A stretch of DNA of 64,000 nt, from positions 310,001 through 374,000 of the forward strand of contig JAVJTA010000002.1 of the NCBI GenBank assembly GCA_040219135.1, read 5' to 3'. This document shows positions 52,329 through 61,496 of the stretch, piece after piece. Every line of letters begins with the position of its first letter. The first letter of the stretch is position 1. Under the pieces are notes generated by a model. The model searched no databases. It saw only the letters and a program-made list of their open reading frames with translations, and was not told the DNA's origin. Both the position numbers and the translations under genes were made by a program. This DNA comes from UBA7803 sp040219135. GTDB lineage: Bacteria > Pseudomonadota > Gammaproteobacteria > Pseudomonadales > Azotimanducaceae.

Positions 52329-52789
52329 TGCGGATGCGAACCATCGAGATCAGCGTCGGCGCGTTCATGCTGGCGGGCATCCTCGCCATCGTGGTGCTGA
52401 TCGTGAAAGTCAGCGGGGTCACGCTGTCCACCGGCGAGTCGGTGCACCTGATCAAAGCCGAGTTCAACGACGTGGCCGGCCTGCGCCTGCGCTCAAAGGT
52501 GAGCATGGCGGGTGTTACGATAGGCCGGGTTGCGGGAATCGAGGTGGACCCGAAATACGGTCGCGCCATCGTCGACATGGAGATCGACGACGCTGCCTGG
52601 CCGCTGACCGTGGACACCGGGGCAAGGATCCTCACCGAAGGCCTTCTCGGCGCCCGCTACATCGGCCTCAGTCCCGGCGCCGACCCTGAGACGCTTGGCG
52701 AGGGGGAATTCATCACCGAGACCCAGGGCGCGCTGGTACTTGAGAACCTCATCGGCGACCTGGTTACCCGATTAGGAGCTTCGAATTGA
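52328..52789 (+). CDS. mlaD: Outer membrane lipid asymmetry MCE protein MlaD
   Basis: A 153-residue single-MCE-domain protein: an N-terminal helix (about 9-27) then the MCE barrel, with EFNDVAGLRLRSKVSMAGVTIGRVAGI (blocks, about 49-75), ILTEGLLGARYIGLSPG and a C-terminal hydrophobic LVLENLIGDLV that lines the hexamer pore. ATG 52328 shares one base with the mlaE stop (TAATG). Confidence 0.96.
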   Translation: MRMRTIEISVGAFMLAGILAIVVLIVKVSGVTLSTGESVHLIKAEFNDVAGLRLRSKVSMAGVTIGRVAGIEVDPKYGRAIVDMEIDDAAWPLTVDTGARILTEGLLGARYIGLSPGADPETLGEGEFITETQGALVLENLIGDLVTRLGASN

Positions 52790-53541
52790 TGACTTCAAAT
52801 CTGCACAGGCGCCGGCTCGGCCTCGGCGTGCTCCTGATGGCCTCCATCGGCGCGTTGCTGGCCCCGCCGGGCTGGGCGGCCGAATCCGGCCAGGTCGCCG
52901 CCGCGGACCCGGCTCCGACGGAGGCCGGAGTTTCGCCGGCCAGAGCGGCCACCCCGACAGAAATGGTGCGCGGAACTTCCGACTCGGTGCTGGAACTCAT
53001 CGCCAGCGCCAAGGGGTATGCGAAGGAAGATCCCGAGCGGTTCTATCGCGAGGTCGAAGCGCTGCTGTCGAACGTGGTGGACTTCGACAGCTTCGCGCGC
53101 AGCGTTATGGCCGGGCACTACCGGGACGCGACGCCGGAACAGGCGCGGCGGTTCGCCGAGACGTTCAAGTGGGGTCTGGTGCGGACCTACGCGCTGGCGC
53201 TCACCGAGTTCGAGGATGGCAAGGTGGTGGTGCTGGAGCCCGATCAGCCGCCGCGAAATCCGAAGCGTCAGACCGTGACCATGGAGATTCATGCCAGCAC
53301 GGGCGAGGTCTATCCGGTGCTCTACTCGGTGACCCAGGAGGACGACGGTTCCTGGCTGATCCGCAATCTCATCGTCAACGGCGTGAATATGGGTCTGACT
53401 TATCGCAACCAGTTCGACAGCGCCATGAACGACCCGAAGTACGGGCGCGACATGGATCGGGTGATCGACGGCTGGGGCGATCTGTTGAAGTCCGAAGCGC
53501 CCGCTCTGACCGCAGACAGCACGCCGGGTGCCGAAGCTTGA
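52789..53541 (+). CDS. mlaC: Phospholipid-binding periplasmic protein MlaC
   Basis: A 250-residue secreted lipid shuttle. The signal peptide runs to about AWA30. The mature protein shows YAKEDPERFYREVEALLSNVVDFDSFARSVMAGHYRDATPEQARRFAETF in consecutive blocks, then RNLIVNGVNMGLTYRNQFDS near the C-terminus, all typical of the MlaC/Ttg2D family. ATG 52789 and TTG 52786 are both possible; AGGAG is 10 or 7 bases upstream respectively. Confidence 0.94.
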   Translation: MTSNLHRRRLGLGVLLMASIGALLAPPGWAAESGQVAAADPAPTEAGVSPARAATPTEMVRGTSDSVLELIASAKGYAKEDPERFYREVEALLSNVVDFDSFARSVMAGHYRDATPEQARRFAETFKWGLVRTYALALTEFEDGKVVVLEPDQPPRNPKRQTVTMEIHASTGEVYPVLYSVTQEDDGSWLIRNLIVNGVNMGLTYRNQFDSAMNDPKYGRDMDRVIDGWGDLLKSEAPALTADSTPGAEA

Positions 53542-53855
53542 GCGACGCTGGGTTCGATTTCCGGCTCGAGGGCAGCGTCACGTTTGCCAATCTGCTCGCG
53601 CTCCGTGGCGCGGGGGAGGCCGCGATTGCCGCCGCCGGCGACCGCGTGCGGGTCGACCTGTCCCCGCTGGAGGCGGGGAACAGCCTGGCGGTCGCGCTGC
53701 TGATGACCTGGTTCCGGACGGCTGAGCATGCGGGCAAGAGCGTGTCCTTCGCCGGTGCTCCGGACGATCTGGAGCGCATCATCGGCCTGTACGGCGTGGA
53801 CGACGTGCTGCCGCTGGCTGCCGCCGATCGGCGCCCGCAAGAGGCGGTGAAATGA
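53538..53855 (+). CDS. mlaB: STAS-domain protein MlaB
   Basis: A 105-residue STAS protein that binds and stabilises MlaF. The fold is seen in FRLEGSVTFANLLALRGAG, RVRVDLSPLEAGNSLAVALLMTWFR (blocks), where Ser replaces the phosphorylatable position's neighbourhood, and VSFAGAPDDLERIIGLYGVDDVL. TTG 53538 overlaps the mlaC stop. Identity rests on fold plus position as fifth mla gene. Confidence 0.88.
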   Translation: MSDAGFDFRLEGSVTFANLLALRGAGEAAIAAAGDRVRVDLSPLEAGNSLAVALLMTWFRTAEHAGKSVSFAGAPDDLERIIGLYGVDDVLPLAAADRRPQEAVK

Positions 53856-54082
53856 TGAACGAACGAATTGCCGAGGCCATTCTCGCGCGCCTGCCGGACG
53901 CCGAGGTTGCCGCCGTCGTGGACGGCAACCGGGCGGAAATCACGGTAATCAGCCGGGAATTCGTGGGGATGTCGCGGGTCAGGAAACAGCAGGCGGTCTA
54001 TGCGTGCATCAATGATCTGATTGCCGACGGCACCCTGCACGCCGTTTCGATCCGGGCGCTCACGCCTGACGAAGGACGCTAG
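53852..54082 (+). CDS. ibaG: BolA family protein IbaG
   Basis: A 76-residue class II KH-like BolA protein. VDGNRAEITVISREFVGMSRVRKQQAVYACINDLIADGTLHAVSIRAL (blocks) matches the IbaG/YrbA branch, which binds monothiol glutaredoxin with a shared [2Fe-2S] cluster. The usual Cys before the helix is replaced by Val-Asp-Gly, and the position of the conserved His after the F-x-G reads Met-Ser. ATG 53852 overlaps mlaB; murA follows. Confidence 0.88.
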   Translation: MMNERIAEAILARLPDAEVAAVVDGNRAEITVISREFVGMSRVRKQQAVYACINDLIADGTLHAVSIRALTPDEGR

Positions 54083-54090
54083 CCTGGACC

Positions 54091-55401
54091 GTGGACAAGC
54101 TGCTCATCACCGGTGGCAAGCGGCTGGCAGGCGCGCTGCGCATCTCCGGGGCAAAGAACGCGGCGCTGCCCATTCTCGCGGCCACGGTGCTCACCGAAGA
54201 AGCGGTGGTGCTCGACAACCTGCCGCACCTGCACGACGTCACCACCATGCTCGAACTGCTCGGCTGCCTGGGGGTGGGCGTGGTCGTCGACGAGAAGATG
54301 CGCGTGGAGGTCTGCGCCAGCAAGCTGGGCCAGCTGCGTGCGCCCTACGAACTGGTGAAAACCATGCGCGCGTCGTTCGTGGTCATGGGCCCGTTGCTCG
54401 GACGCTTCGGCATGGCGGAAGTGTCGCTGCCGGGTGGCTGCGCGATCGGGGCGCGCCCGGTGGATCAGCATCTCAAGGCGCTGACCGCGCTCGGAGCCGA
54501 CATCGATGTCGATGAGGGCTACGTCATCGCCCGGGCGCCCGACGGTCTGAGCGGCGCCGACTTCCGCTTCGATCTCGTCACGGTCGGCGGGACGCAGAAT
54601 CTGCTGATGGCCGCGACCCTGGCGCGCGGCACCACGCGAATCGGCAACGCCGCCTGTGAGCCCGAGGTCGAAGACCTCGGCAACTTCCTCAATGCCATGG
54701 GTGCCCGGGTGTCCGGTCACGGCACGCCGTACATCGTGGTCGAGGGGGTCGAGCGCCTGCACGGCTGCGAGTACCGGGTCATGCCGGACCGGGTGGAAGC
54801 CGGCACCTACCTGATCGCGGCCGCCGCTACCCGCGGCAGCGTGCGGCTCAACCGCGTCGATCCCCACACGCTGGGCGCCGTGCTCGACAAACTGCGGGAA
54901 GCGGGAGCCACGCTCACCGTGGGCGAAGACTGGATCGAGCTCGACATGGAGGGTCGGCGGCCGCGCGCAGTCGACATCGAAACAGCGGTCTATCCGGGAT
55001 TTCCCACCGACATGCAGGCGCAGTTTCTCGCCATGAACGCCGTCGCCGAAGGCGACAGCAGCATCACCGAGACGATCTTCGAAAACCGTTTCATGCACGT
55101 TCAGGAAATCAATCGGCTGGGCGCCCGAATCGAGCTGGCGGATGCCAACCGGGCGCTGGTGCACGGCGTGAACCGTCTCAAGGCGGCACCGGTCATGGCT
55201 ACGGACCTGCGCGCTTCGTTCAGCCTGGTCGTGGCGGCGCTGGTGGCGGAAGGCACGACGCTCATAGACCGCATCTACCACATCGACCGCGGCTACGAGA
55301 CCATCGAGGAGAAGCTGTCCCAGCTCGGCGCCGACGTGCAGCGGGTGTCGCGGATGCCGCCGCGCGGGGAGCGCGGCGCGACCGGTGGTGCAGCGTCGTG
55401 A
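54091..55401 (+). CDS. murA: UDP-N-acetylglucosamine 1-carboxyvinyltransferase MurA
   Basis: The first committed step of peptidoglycan synthesis, adding enolpyruvate to UDP-GlcNAc. Lys22 lies in SGAKNAALP, and catalytic Cys117 in LPGGCAIGARPVD, so the enzyme should be fosfomycin-sensitive. Later blocks are FPTDMQAQFLA, ENRFMHVQEINRLGA and DRIYHIDRGYETIEEKL. 436 residues, a little longer than usual owing to a basic C-terminal tail. Start GTG 54091. Confidence 0.97.
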   Translation: MDKLLITGGKRLAGALRISGAKNAALPILAATVLTEEAVVLDNLPHLHDVTTMLELLGCLGVGVVVDEKMRVEVCASKLGQLRAPYELVKTMRASFVVMGPLLGRFGMAEVSLPGGCAIGARPVDQHLKALTALGADIDVDEGYVIARAPDGLSGADFRFDLVTVGGTQNLLMAATLARGTTRIGNAACEPEVEDLGNFLNAMGARVSGHGTPYIVVEGVERLHGCEYRVMPDRVEAGTYLIAAAATRGSVRLNRVDPHTLGAVLDKLREAGATLTVGEDWIELDMEGRRPRAVDIETAVYPGFPTDMQAQFLAMNAVAEGDSSITETIFENRFMHVQEINRLGARIELADANRALVHGVNRLKAAPVMATDLRASFSLVVAALVAEGTTLIDRIYHIDRGYETIEEKLSQLGADVQRVSRMPPRGERGATGGAAS

Positions 55402-56027
55402 GCGGCCTGACGATCGCGCTCAATCGTGGACGCATTCTCGAGGAGTGTCTGCCCATGCTGGCGGCGGCGGGGATCAGGCCCACCGAACCCCTGAACGGCA
55501 GTCGCAAACTGGTCTTCGATACCGAACAGGGTGGGCACACCCTCGTCGTCATGCGCGGCTCGGACGTGCCCACCTACGTCGAATTCGGCGCCGCCGACGT
55601 CGGCATCGTCGGCAAGGATACCCTGCTCGAGCATGGCGACGGTGGCTACTACGAGCGCCTCGATCTCGGCATCGGCCGCTGCCGGCTCATGACCGCGGCG
55701 CCGCCGGGTGCCGACCTCTCCGGTCGGCCGCTGCGGGTCGCGACCAAGTTCGTCAACGTGTCCCGGCGCTACTTCGAGCGCCAGGGACGCCAGGTAACGA
55801 TCATTCCGCTGTCCGGGGCGATGGAGATCGCGCCGCTGATGGATCTCGCGGACTGCATCGTCGACATCGTCGATACCGGCAACACCCTGAAGGCAAACGG
55901 TCTGCAGGCCCTGGAAACCATCGCCGAGATCAGCACCCGGTTGATCGTCAATCGCGCGTCCATGCGAACCCGGTTCGACCAGGTGCAGGCGCTGGTGAGT
56001 TCGCTGCGTGGAGCGGCGGCGTCGTGA
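55398..56027 (+). CDS. hisG: ATP phosphoribosyltransferase, short form
   Basis: The first enzyme of histidine synthesis. At 209 residues it lacks the C-terminal regulatory domain, so it belongs to the short HisG-S type, which needs the regulatory subunit HisZ; hisZ is not in this window. LTIALNRGRILEECLPML, DVPTYVEFGAADVGIVGKDTLLE (blocks) and DCIVDIVDTGNTLKANGL with the PRPP loop are present. GTG overlaps murA as GTGA. Confidence 0.95.
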   Translation: MSGLTIALNRGRILEECLPMLAAAGIRPTEPLNGSRKLVFDTEQGGHTLVVMRGSDVPTYVEFGAADVGIVGKDTLLEHGDGGYYERLDLGIGRCRLMTAAPPGADLSGRPLRVATKFVNVSRRYFERQGRQVTIIPLSGAMEIAPLMDLADCIVDIVDTGNTLKANGLQALETIAEISTRLIVNRASMRTRFDQVQALVSSLRGAAAS

Positions 56028-57343
56028 GCCTGGCGCTGCGTCGGCTCGACACTGCCGACCCGGGGTTCACGGCGGCCCTCGACGAGCTGCTGTCCTGGGA
56101 GGTGGGCGAGGACGATCAGGTCAACCGCATCGCCGCCGATATCATCCGCGACGTGCGCCGACGCGGCGACGCCGCTCTGCTGGAACTCACCGCGCGCCTC
56201 GACCGCTGGTCGCCCGAGGCGCCGGCGGATCTGCTGATCGACGCCGATCAGTTCCGTCGAGCCTTCGAGTCGCTGGCGGATGCCGAGCGTCTGGCGCTGC
56301 AGCAGGCGGCCGCCCGCATCGATGAGTACCACCGCCATCAGCTCGAGCAGGACTGGTCCTTCACCGACGAGCACGGCAGCGTGCTCGGCCAGCGGATCAC
56401 GGCGCTGGACCGGGTCGGTCTGTACGTGCCGGGCGGTCAGGCGGCGTATCCGTCCACGGTGCTCATGTCGGCGATACCGGCCCGGGTGGCCGGCGTGGGT
56501 GAGATCGTGATGACGGTGCCGACCCCGGACGGCGTCCGCAATCCGCTGGTCCTGGCTGCGGCGCACGTTGCCGGCGTTCCCCGGGGCTTCGCCGTGGGCG
56601 GCGCTCAGGCGGTCGCGGCGCTGGCTTTCGGTACCGCCACGGTGCCTCGGGTGGACAAGATCATGGGTCCCGGCGGCGCGTTCGTTGCGGCCGCCAAGCG
56701 CCAGGTGTTCGGTGCCGTGGGCATCGACCTGATCGCCGGACCGAGCGAGGTGCTGATCATCGCCGATGGATCTGCCCCGCTGGAGTGGATGGCGCTCGAC
56801 CTGTTCTCCCAGGCCGAGCACGACGCCGCCGCCCAGGCCATTCTGCTGTCGCCGGACGCGGGCTATCTCGATGCGCTGCTGGCGGAAATGGAGCGGCAGC
56901 TGGCCGGACGGCCGCGGGCTGCGATCATACGCGAGTCCCTCGACCGCCGCGGCGCGCTGATCCGCACCCGGGATCTCGACGACGCCGTGGCCATCGCCAA
57001 CCGCATCGCGCCCGAGCACCTGGAACTGGCAGTGGCCGACCCGGATGCGATTCTCGACGGGATCCGCCACGCTGGCGCCATTTTCGTCGGCGCCCATTCG
57101 CCCGAGGTGATGGGTGACTACGCTGCGGGTCCCAGTCACGTTCTCCCGACCTTCGGTACGGCGCGGTTCTCCTCACCGCTGGGGGTCTACGACTTCCAGA
57201 AGCGCAGCTCGATCATCCGTCTCAGCCCCGAAGGCGCCGAGCAGGTCGGGCGCACCGCGGCGGTATTGGCGCACGGCGAAGGGCTCGAGGCGCACGCCCG
57301 CTCTGCCGAACTGCGGATTCGCGGCCTCGACCACAACCGCTGA
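56024..57343 (+). CDS. hisD: Histidinol dehydrogenase
   Basis: A 439-residue zinc enzyme for the last two steps of histidine synthesis. VGLYVPGGQAAYPSTVLM, VDKIMGPGGAFVAAAKRQVFG (blocks), GIDLIAGPSEVLIIAD, SQAEHDAAAQAILLSPD with the Zn-binding Gln/His, and GPSHVLPTFGTARFSSPLGV with catalytic His are intact. Start GTG 56024 overlaps hisG as GTGA. hisC, often next, is missing; a convergent gene follows. Confidence 0.96.
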   Translation: MSLALRRLDTADPGFTAALDELLSWEVGEDDQVNRIAADIIRDVRRRGDAALLELTARLDRWSPEAPADLLIDADQFRRAFESLADAERLALQQAAARIDEYHRHQLEQDWSFTDEHGSVLGQRITALDRVGLYVPGGQAAYPSTVLMSAIPARVAGVGEIVMTVPTPDGVRNPLVLAAAHVAGVPRGFAVGGAQAVAALAFGTATVPRVDKIMGPGGAFVAAAKRQVFGAVGIDLIAGPSEVLIIADGSAPLEWMALDLFSQAEHDAAAQAILLSPDAGYLDALLAEMERQLAGRPRAAIIRESLDRRGALIRTRDLDDAVAIANRIAPEHLELAVADPDAILDGIRHAGAIFVGAHSPEVMGDYAAGPSHVLPTFGTARFSSPLGVYDFQKRSSIIRLSPEGAEQVGRTAAVLAHGEGLEAHARSAELRIRGLDHNR

Positions 57344-57364
57344 GCGCGGCTGCCGCGCGGTGGT

Positions 57365-58933
57365 TCAGCCGGCGTCGAGCCGGCGGAACACCTCTGCCAG
57401 AAAACCGCGCCGTTCCGGCGCCAGATAGCGGAAGTTGGCGCCGCGGTCCATGAGCTCCCAGAACTGGGCCCGGTCGTCGCTGAGCAGGCTGCTGCGAAGG
57501 TGGTCGAGGCGCTCGCGTTTCTCGCCGCGCAGGTCGTCGATGATTCGGTTGGTGCGTTCATCGTCGCCACGTTCGAGGAAGAACGTCGCCAGCTGGATCT
57601 GGGCGCGGCGTACGCCGAGCTGGATCTCGTCCCGGTCCTCTCCGGTGATTTCCTGGTCCAGGGCGAGAAAGCAGCCGAGGAGCGGGTCCAGCGCCGCGGC
57701 GTCGCCTTCCACCGCGAGCTCGATGAGCTGCATCACGTCGTAGGCGGCGGTCTCCAGCAGGAACGGAATGCCCATCCGGTTCGCCAGGTGGCCGTACTCC
57801 TGCAGGTATTCGGCCACCTTGACGGCGTCGGACTCCCGACCTTTTTTCAGCATCTGTTCGCCCAGCACCCGGTACTGGTTCATCAGGAAATAGGCGGTTC
57901 GAGGATCTCGAGCGTTGATGGTGGTGCGCAGGTAGCTGTTGAAGCTGCGGCGGCAGAGTTCCAGCAGCTGCGGCCGGTCGGCACCGAGGGCGGAGCCGAT
58001 CTGCTGGGTGTTGATGCCGATGACGTTGGCCACGTCGCCGGACTGTCCGGTGGTCTGTCCGAGAAGGGACAGGTAGCGGCGGAACAGCTTGCGCTCGAGC
58101 CACAGGCCCTGGGTCTGGACCTCGGTCATGGTTTCCGGCGCGAGCGCGACGAAGTCCGGATCCGAAGCGATGGCGTCGGTCACCCGGAACCAGTCGTCGG
58201 GCAGGCCATCGCGGACCTCGACGTAATCCATCAGCAGTCTGGCCATCGCGTCGACGGCGGCCATGGCGATGCTGCGGTCGCCCTGGGCGATGGCGCTGCG
58301 CGCCACGTCCTGGAGCTGATCCACGGCCTCTTCGACGCGGGACTGGGAATCCGGCACGTTGCCGATCCGCACCCGGAGGATGCGCCGGTAGGCATCCCGG
58401 CTGATCCTCTGGATGACACTGATCGGTGATAGAAACGCGAATACGAAATAGATGTAGGGAACGAGCAGCAGCAGGCACAGCACCACCAGCGCCAGGGTGA
58501 TGGCGAAGCCGGCGTGGGGCAGGACCGCATCGCTGCTGACCGGCGCCATGACTGCGGATGTCCACACGCACTGCAGGGTGGTGATGACGAACAGGCCCAG
58601 CACCAGCAGATTCACCGGCTCGCGCAGGAACAGGCGGGTGATTTCGTGGCTGTAGCGGTTGGCCGCGAGTTCCACGACGATGGCCACCACGGTGATGGCG
58701 ATGGCCAGGACCGCGGCCACCACCTCAGCTGCATTGGAGACAATGTCGAAAGCGGCTTCGACGTCGAGCGTGCCGAGCCATTCCACCGGACTGGTGAGCG
58801 GGGCCAGCGAGGTCTTCCCGAGGATCGCGCCGGCGACCATGAGGACGACGCTGACCACCATCAGCGAGAGGAAAATGACGATCGGTACCGCCAGGGGCCG
58901 ATGCTCCGACAGCGAAAGCTGCGGGCTATTCAT
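57365..58933 (-). CDS. DUF2254-like membrane protein of unknown function
   Basis: A 522-residue protein with four to five helices in the first 170 residues, then a helical cytosolic domain of about 350 residues. The segment AVLAIAITVVAIVVELAANRYSHEITRLFLREP (blocks, about 72-104), with helix two running into A-N-R-Y-S, resembles DUF2254 membrane proteins. The C-terminal part is rich in charged helices and repeats resembling tetratricopeptide-type packing, but I see no catalytic motif. It is convergent with hisD and sits where hisC might be expected. Confidence 0.75.
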   Translation of the reverse strand: MNSPQLSLSEHRPLAVPIVIFLSLMVVSVVLMVAGAILGKTSLAPLTSPVEWLGTLDVEAAFDIVSNAAEVVAAVLAIAITVVAIVVELAANRYSHEITRLFLREPVNLLVLGLFVITTLQCVWTSAVMAPVSSDAVLPHAGFAITLALVVLCLLLLVPYIYFVFAFLSPISVIQRISRDAYRRILRVRIGNVPDSQSRVEEAVDQLQDVARSAIAQGDRSIAMAAVDAMARLLMDYVEVRDGLPDDWFRVTDAIASDPDFVALAPETMTEVQTQGLWLERKLFRRYLSLLGQTTGQSGDVANVIGINTQQIGSALGADRPQLLELCRRSFNSYLRTTINARDPRTAYFLMNQYRVLGEQMLKKGRESDAVKVAEYLQEYGHLANRMGIPFLLETAAYDVMQLIELAVEGDAAALDPLLGCFLALDQEITGEDRDEIQLGVRRAQIQLATFFLERGDDERTNRIIDDLRGEKRERLDHLRSSLLSDDRAQFWELMDRGANFRYLAPERRGFLAEVFRRLDAG

Positions 58934-58982
58934 GTTGCGCTCCGTTGTGCCCGAAGGCGGGGACCGGGTTCATGGGCCCGGA

Positions 58983-60041
58983 TCAGTTCGGAACCGGACG
59001 TTCACCCGAGCGGGCCGTCACCGTGAGCTGGTCTTCGCCGCGCAGTATGTCCAGCAGGATCGACGAGCCTGGCGCAGCGTGGGCAATCAGTCGGCTCACG
59101 ACGGCCGAGCTTACCGCGGGCTGCTCGTTGATGGCGATGATCAGGTCGCCGACCCGCAGGCCGGCCTGGTCGGCCGGTCCCTTCTGCAGCACGCGGGTGA
59201 CTTCGAGGCCCACGGCCATGCCCGGGTCCGGCGTGCTCGCCAGTTCGACCCCCAGCCAGCCCCGGGTGACGCGGCCGGTTTCGATGATCTCGTCGAGAAC
59301 GGTCATGGCGAGCTGCACGGGGATTGCGAAGCCGATGCCCTCGGAGCCGCCGGAGCGGGAGAATATCAGCGTGTTCACGCCGATCAGGTTGCCGGTCGCG
59401 TCGATCAGCGCTCCACCGCTGTTGCCCGGATTGATGGCCGCGTCAGTCTGGATGAAATCGTCGTAGGGGCTGGGGCTGATGCCGGTCCGGCCTTTGGCGC
59501 TGATGATGCCGGACGACACGGTCTGCCCGATGCCGAACGGGTTGCCGATCGCCAGCGCAACATCGCCGACCTCGACCAACGCGGACGCACCCAGGGGAAT
59601 CGGGCGCAGGCCGTTCGCTTCCACCTTGATCACCGCCAGGTCCGTCTCCGGATCGGAGCCGATGACGGTCGCCGTGGTGGCCTGGCCGTTGCTGAACGCC
59701 ACCAGGATCTCGTCGGCGCCGGCGATGACGTGGTTGTTGGTCAGGATGTAGCCGTCCTCGCGGACGATGACGCCGGAACCGAGCGAGCTCTGCATGTGGT
59801 TCTGATCGCCGGTGGTGAATCGGTCGCACCACTCCTTGAAGCGGGGCAACTGGCAGATCGGAGGGGTCTGCAGTTTGCTCGAATAGATGTTCACCACAGC
59901 CGGGGCCGCTGCCTTGACCGCCTCGGCGTAGCCCGGCTTGGGGCTCGGCGTCGATGGCGATCGGGTCGCCAGCATCACCGCCAGGCCGACCACGGCGCCC
60001 ACCAGCGCCGGCAGCAGCACATATCGCATCATTTCCCGCAT
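58983..60041 (-). CDS. algW: Periplasmic serine protease of the DegS/AlgW type
   Basis: A 352-residue membrane-anchored HtrA protease. One helix (about 7-25) is followed by the trypsin fold with His104 (TNNHVI), Asp134 (PETDLAVIKV) and Ser208 (NPGNSGGAL), and a single PDZ domain (about 250-345, GWLGVELASTPDPGMAVGLEV; GLRVGDLIIAINEQPAV). One PDZ and an N-terminal anchor mark DegS/AlgW, which starts RseA/MucA cleavage in response to misfolded porins. The PDZ-bound loop of the family is present. No sigma-E genes are in the window. Confidence 0.92.
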   Translation of the reverse strand: MREMMRYVLLPALVGAVVGLAVMLATRSPSTPSPKPGYAEAVKAAAPAVVNIYSSKLQTPPICQLPRFKEWCDRFTTGDQNHMQSSLGSGVIVREDGYILTNNHVIAGADEILVAFSNGQATTATVIGSDPETDLAVIKVEANGLRPIPLGASALVEVGDVALAIGNPFGIGQTVSSGIISAKGRTGISPSPYDDFIQTDAAINPGNSGGALIDATGNLIGVNTLIFSRSGGSEGIGFAIPVQLAMTVLDEIIETGRVTRGWLGVELASTPDPGMAVGLEVTRVLQKGPADQAGLRVGDLIIAINEQPAVSSAVVSRLIAHAAPGSSILLDILRGEDQLTVTARSGERPVPN

Positions 60042-60170
60042 GGCGGCGGAAATTAGCAGAAAAGCTGGCTCCGCGCCCGTCCGACGGCCTGGTGGCAGGG
60101 CCGGTTTCGACGCTCGTGGGCGTGCCGCGGCGGGTAGGCACGGATCGGACGTCAGGCTAAAGTTCCCGCC

Positions 60171-61283
60171 ATGTCACCCCAGGACCGTTACCTTGCCCTG
60201 CTGCAGACCGATGGGTTTGCCCGCGACCCCGCCCAGCAGCAGGTGGTCGATCTGCTCGACGAGCTCTATCGCTCCCTGAGCGAGCGCCGGGCGGATGCCG
60301 GCAACTGGTTCGAGCGGTTGCTCGGCGGTGGCCGCCTGCTCGGGGGAAATCGATCCAGAGCCGAGCCGGTGCGCGGCCTCTACCTGTGGGGTGGGGTGGG
60401 TCGGGGCAAGACCATGCTCATGGACCTGTTCTATGAGTGTCTGCCGGCGGACGACCGGACGCGCATGCACTTCCATCGTTTCATGCAGCGCACCCACCGG
60501 GAGCTCGAGAGCCTGGCCGGCACGCCCAACCCTCTGGAACGGGTGGCGGATCGGTTCGCCGACGAGGCGAGCGTGCTGTGCTTCGACGAATTCTTCGTGT
60601 CCGACATCGGCGATGCGATGATTCTTGCCGAACTGCTGGAAGGTCTGTTCGAACGCGGCGTGACTCTGGTGGCGACTTCGAACGTCGCCCCGGACCTGCT
60701 CTACGACAACGGTCTGCAGCGACGGCGATTCCTGCCGGCCATCGAATTGCTCAAACGGCACACCCGGGTGGTCAACGTGGACGGCGAAGTCGACTACCGG
60801 CTGCGGGTTCTCGAGCGGGCCGAGATCTACCACGCGCCGCTCGACGGCGCCGCCGAGCAGACCCTGGAACGCAGCTTTCTCGCCCTGGCCCCGGAGCAGC
60901 CCGAGCGTGACGTCGTGCTGGAGATCGAGGGACGCCCGATTCGCGCGCGCTGGGTCGCGGAGGACGTGGCCTGGTTCGAGTTCGCCGAACTCTGCGAGGG
61001 CCCGCGCAGCCAGAACGATTACATCGAGCTGTCGCGCATCTTCCATGCCGTGCTGATCTCCAACGTGCGCCGGTTCAGCGCCCGCAACGAGGACGCGGCC
61101 CGCCGTTTCATCAGTCTGGTTGACGAATTCTACGACCACAACGTCAAGCTGATCCTGTCGGCCGAGGCGCCTGTCAGCGAACTCTACGGCGGTGAGCGGC
61201 TGCGCTTCGAGTTCCAGCGCACCGAGAGCCGGCTGCTCGAGATGCAGTCCCACGAGTATCTGGCGCGGACCCACCGGGCGTAG
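60171..61283 (+). CDS. zapE: Cell division ATPase ZapE (AFG1 family)
   Basis: A 370-residue P-loop ATPase. Walker A is GGVGRGKT (74-81) within GLYLWGGVGRGKTMLMDLFYE, and Walker B is VLCFDEFFVSDIGDAM with TSNVAPDLLYDNGLQR following as sensor 1. The AFG1 pattern FHRFMQRTH and the C-terminal FVSLVDEFYDHNVKL-like FISLVDEFYDHNVKLILSAE are typical. ZapE helps constriction under stress. Placed between algW and rplM as in many gammaproteobacteria. Confidence 0.95.
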   Translation: MSPQDRYLALLQTDGFARDPAQQQVVDLLDELYRSLSERRADAGNWFERLLGGGRLLGGNRSRAEPVRGLYLWGGVGRGKTMLMDLFYECLPADDRTRMHFHRFMQRTHRELESLAGTPNPLERVADRFADEASVLCFDEFFVSDIGDAMILAELLEGLFERGVTLVATSNVAPDLLYDNGLQRRRFLPAIELLKRHTRVVNVDGEVDYRLRVLERAEIYHAPLDGAAEQTLERSFLALAPEQPERDVVLEIEGRPIRARWVAEDVAWFEFAELCEGPRSQNDYIELSRIFHAVLISNVRRFSARNEDAARRFISLVDEFYDHNVKLILSAEAPVSELYGGERLRFEFQRTESRLLEMQSHEYLARTHRA

Positions 61284-61368
61284 GTGCCGTAATGAGCGGG
61301 TGCGGAGGCAACGCTGTGACGACGGCGTCGCGGCCCGCAACCGCCATCCGCATGCCGAATGGGCCCCA

Positions 61369-61397
61369 TTGTAATGCCCAGCACCCTCCGCTAAGAT
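61369..61397 (+). promoter_or_regulatory. Likely sigma70 promoter of rplM-rpsI
   Basis: TTGTAA and TAAGAT are 17 bases apart, about 100 bases before the rplM ATG, leaving a leader of about 92 bases. A GC-rich stretch ending in TTTTT (about 61436-61455) in this leader could fold as a regulatory hairpin, but I cannot define its stem with confidence. Confidence 0.6.
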
Positions 61398-61496
61398 TCG
61401 CGCTCCCAAAAATCCGCTCCCCCAATAATGCATCCGGGGCGGCGCGGGCGTTTTTGCGTAGGAATTCGCACCAGATTTAGGCGGGCAGGCCAGCTC

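Noticed and set aside
57365..58933. Mechanosensitive channel
   Set aside because: Several N-terminal helices and a large cytosolic domain recall MscS proteins, but the glycine/alanine-rich pore helix is not present.
61284..61496. L13-type autoregulatory leader before rplM
   Set aside because: A GC-rich stretch followed by T is visible, but I could not define a stem that matches a known leader, so it is noted only with the promoter.
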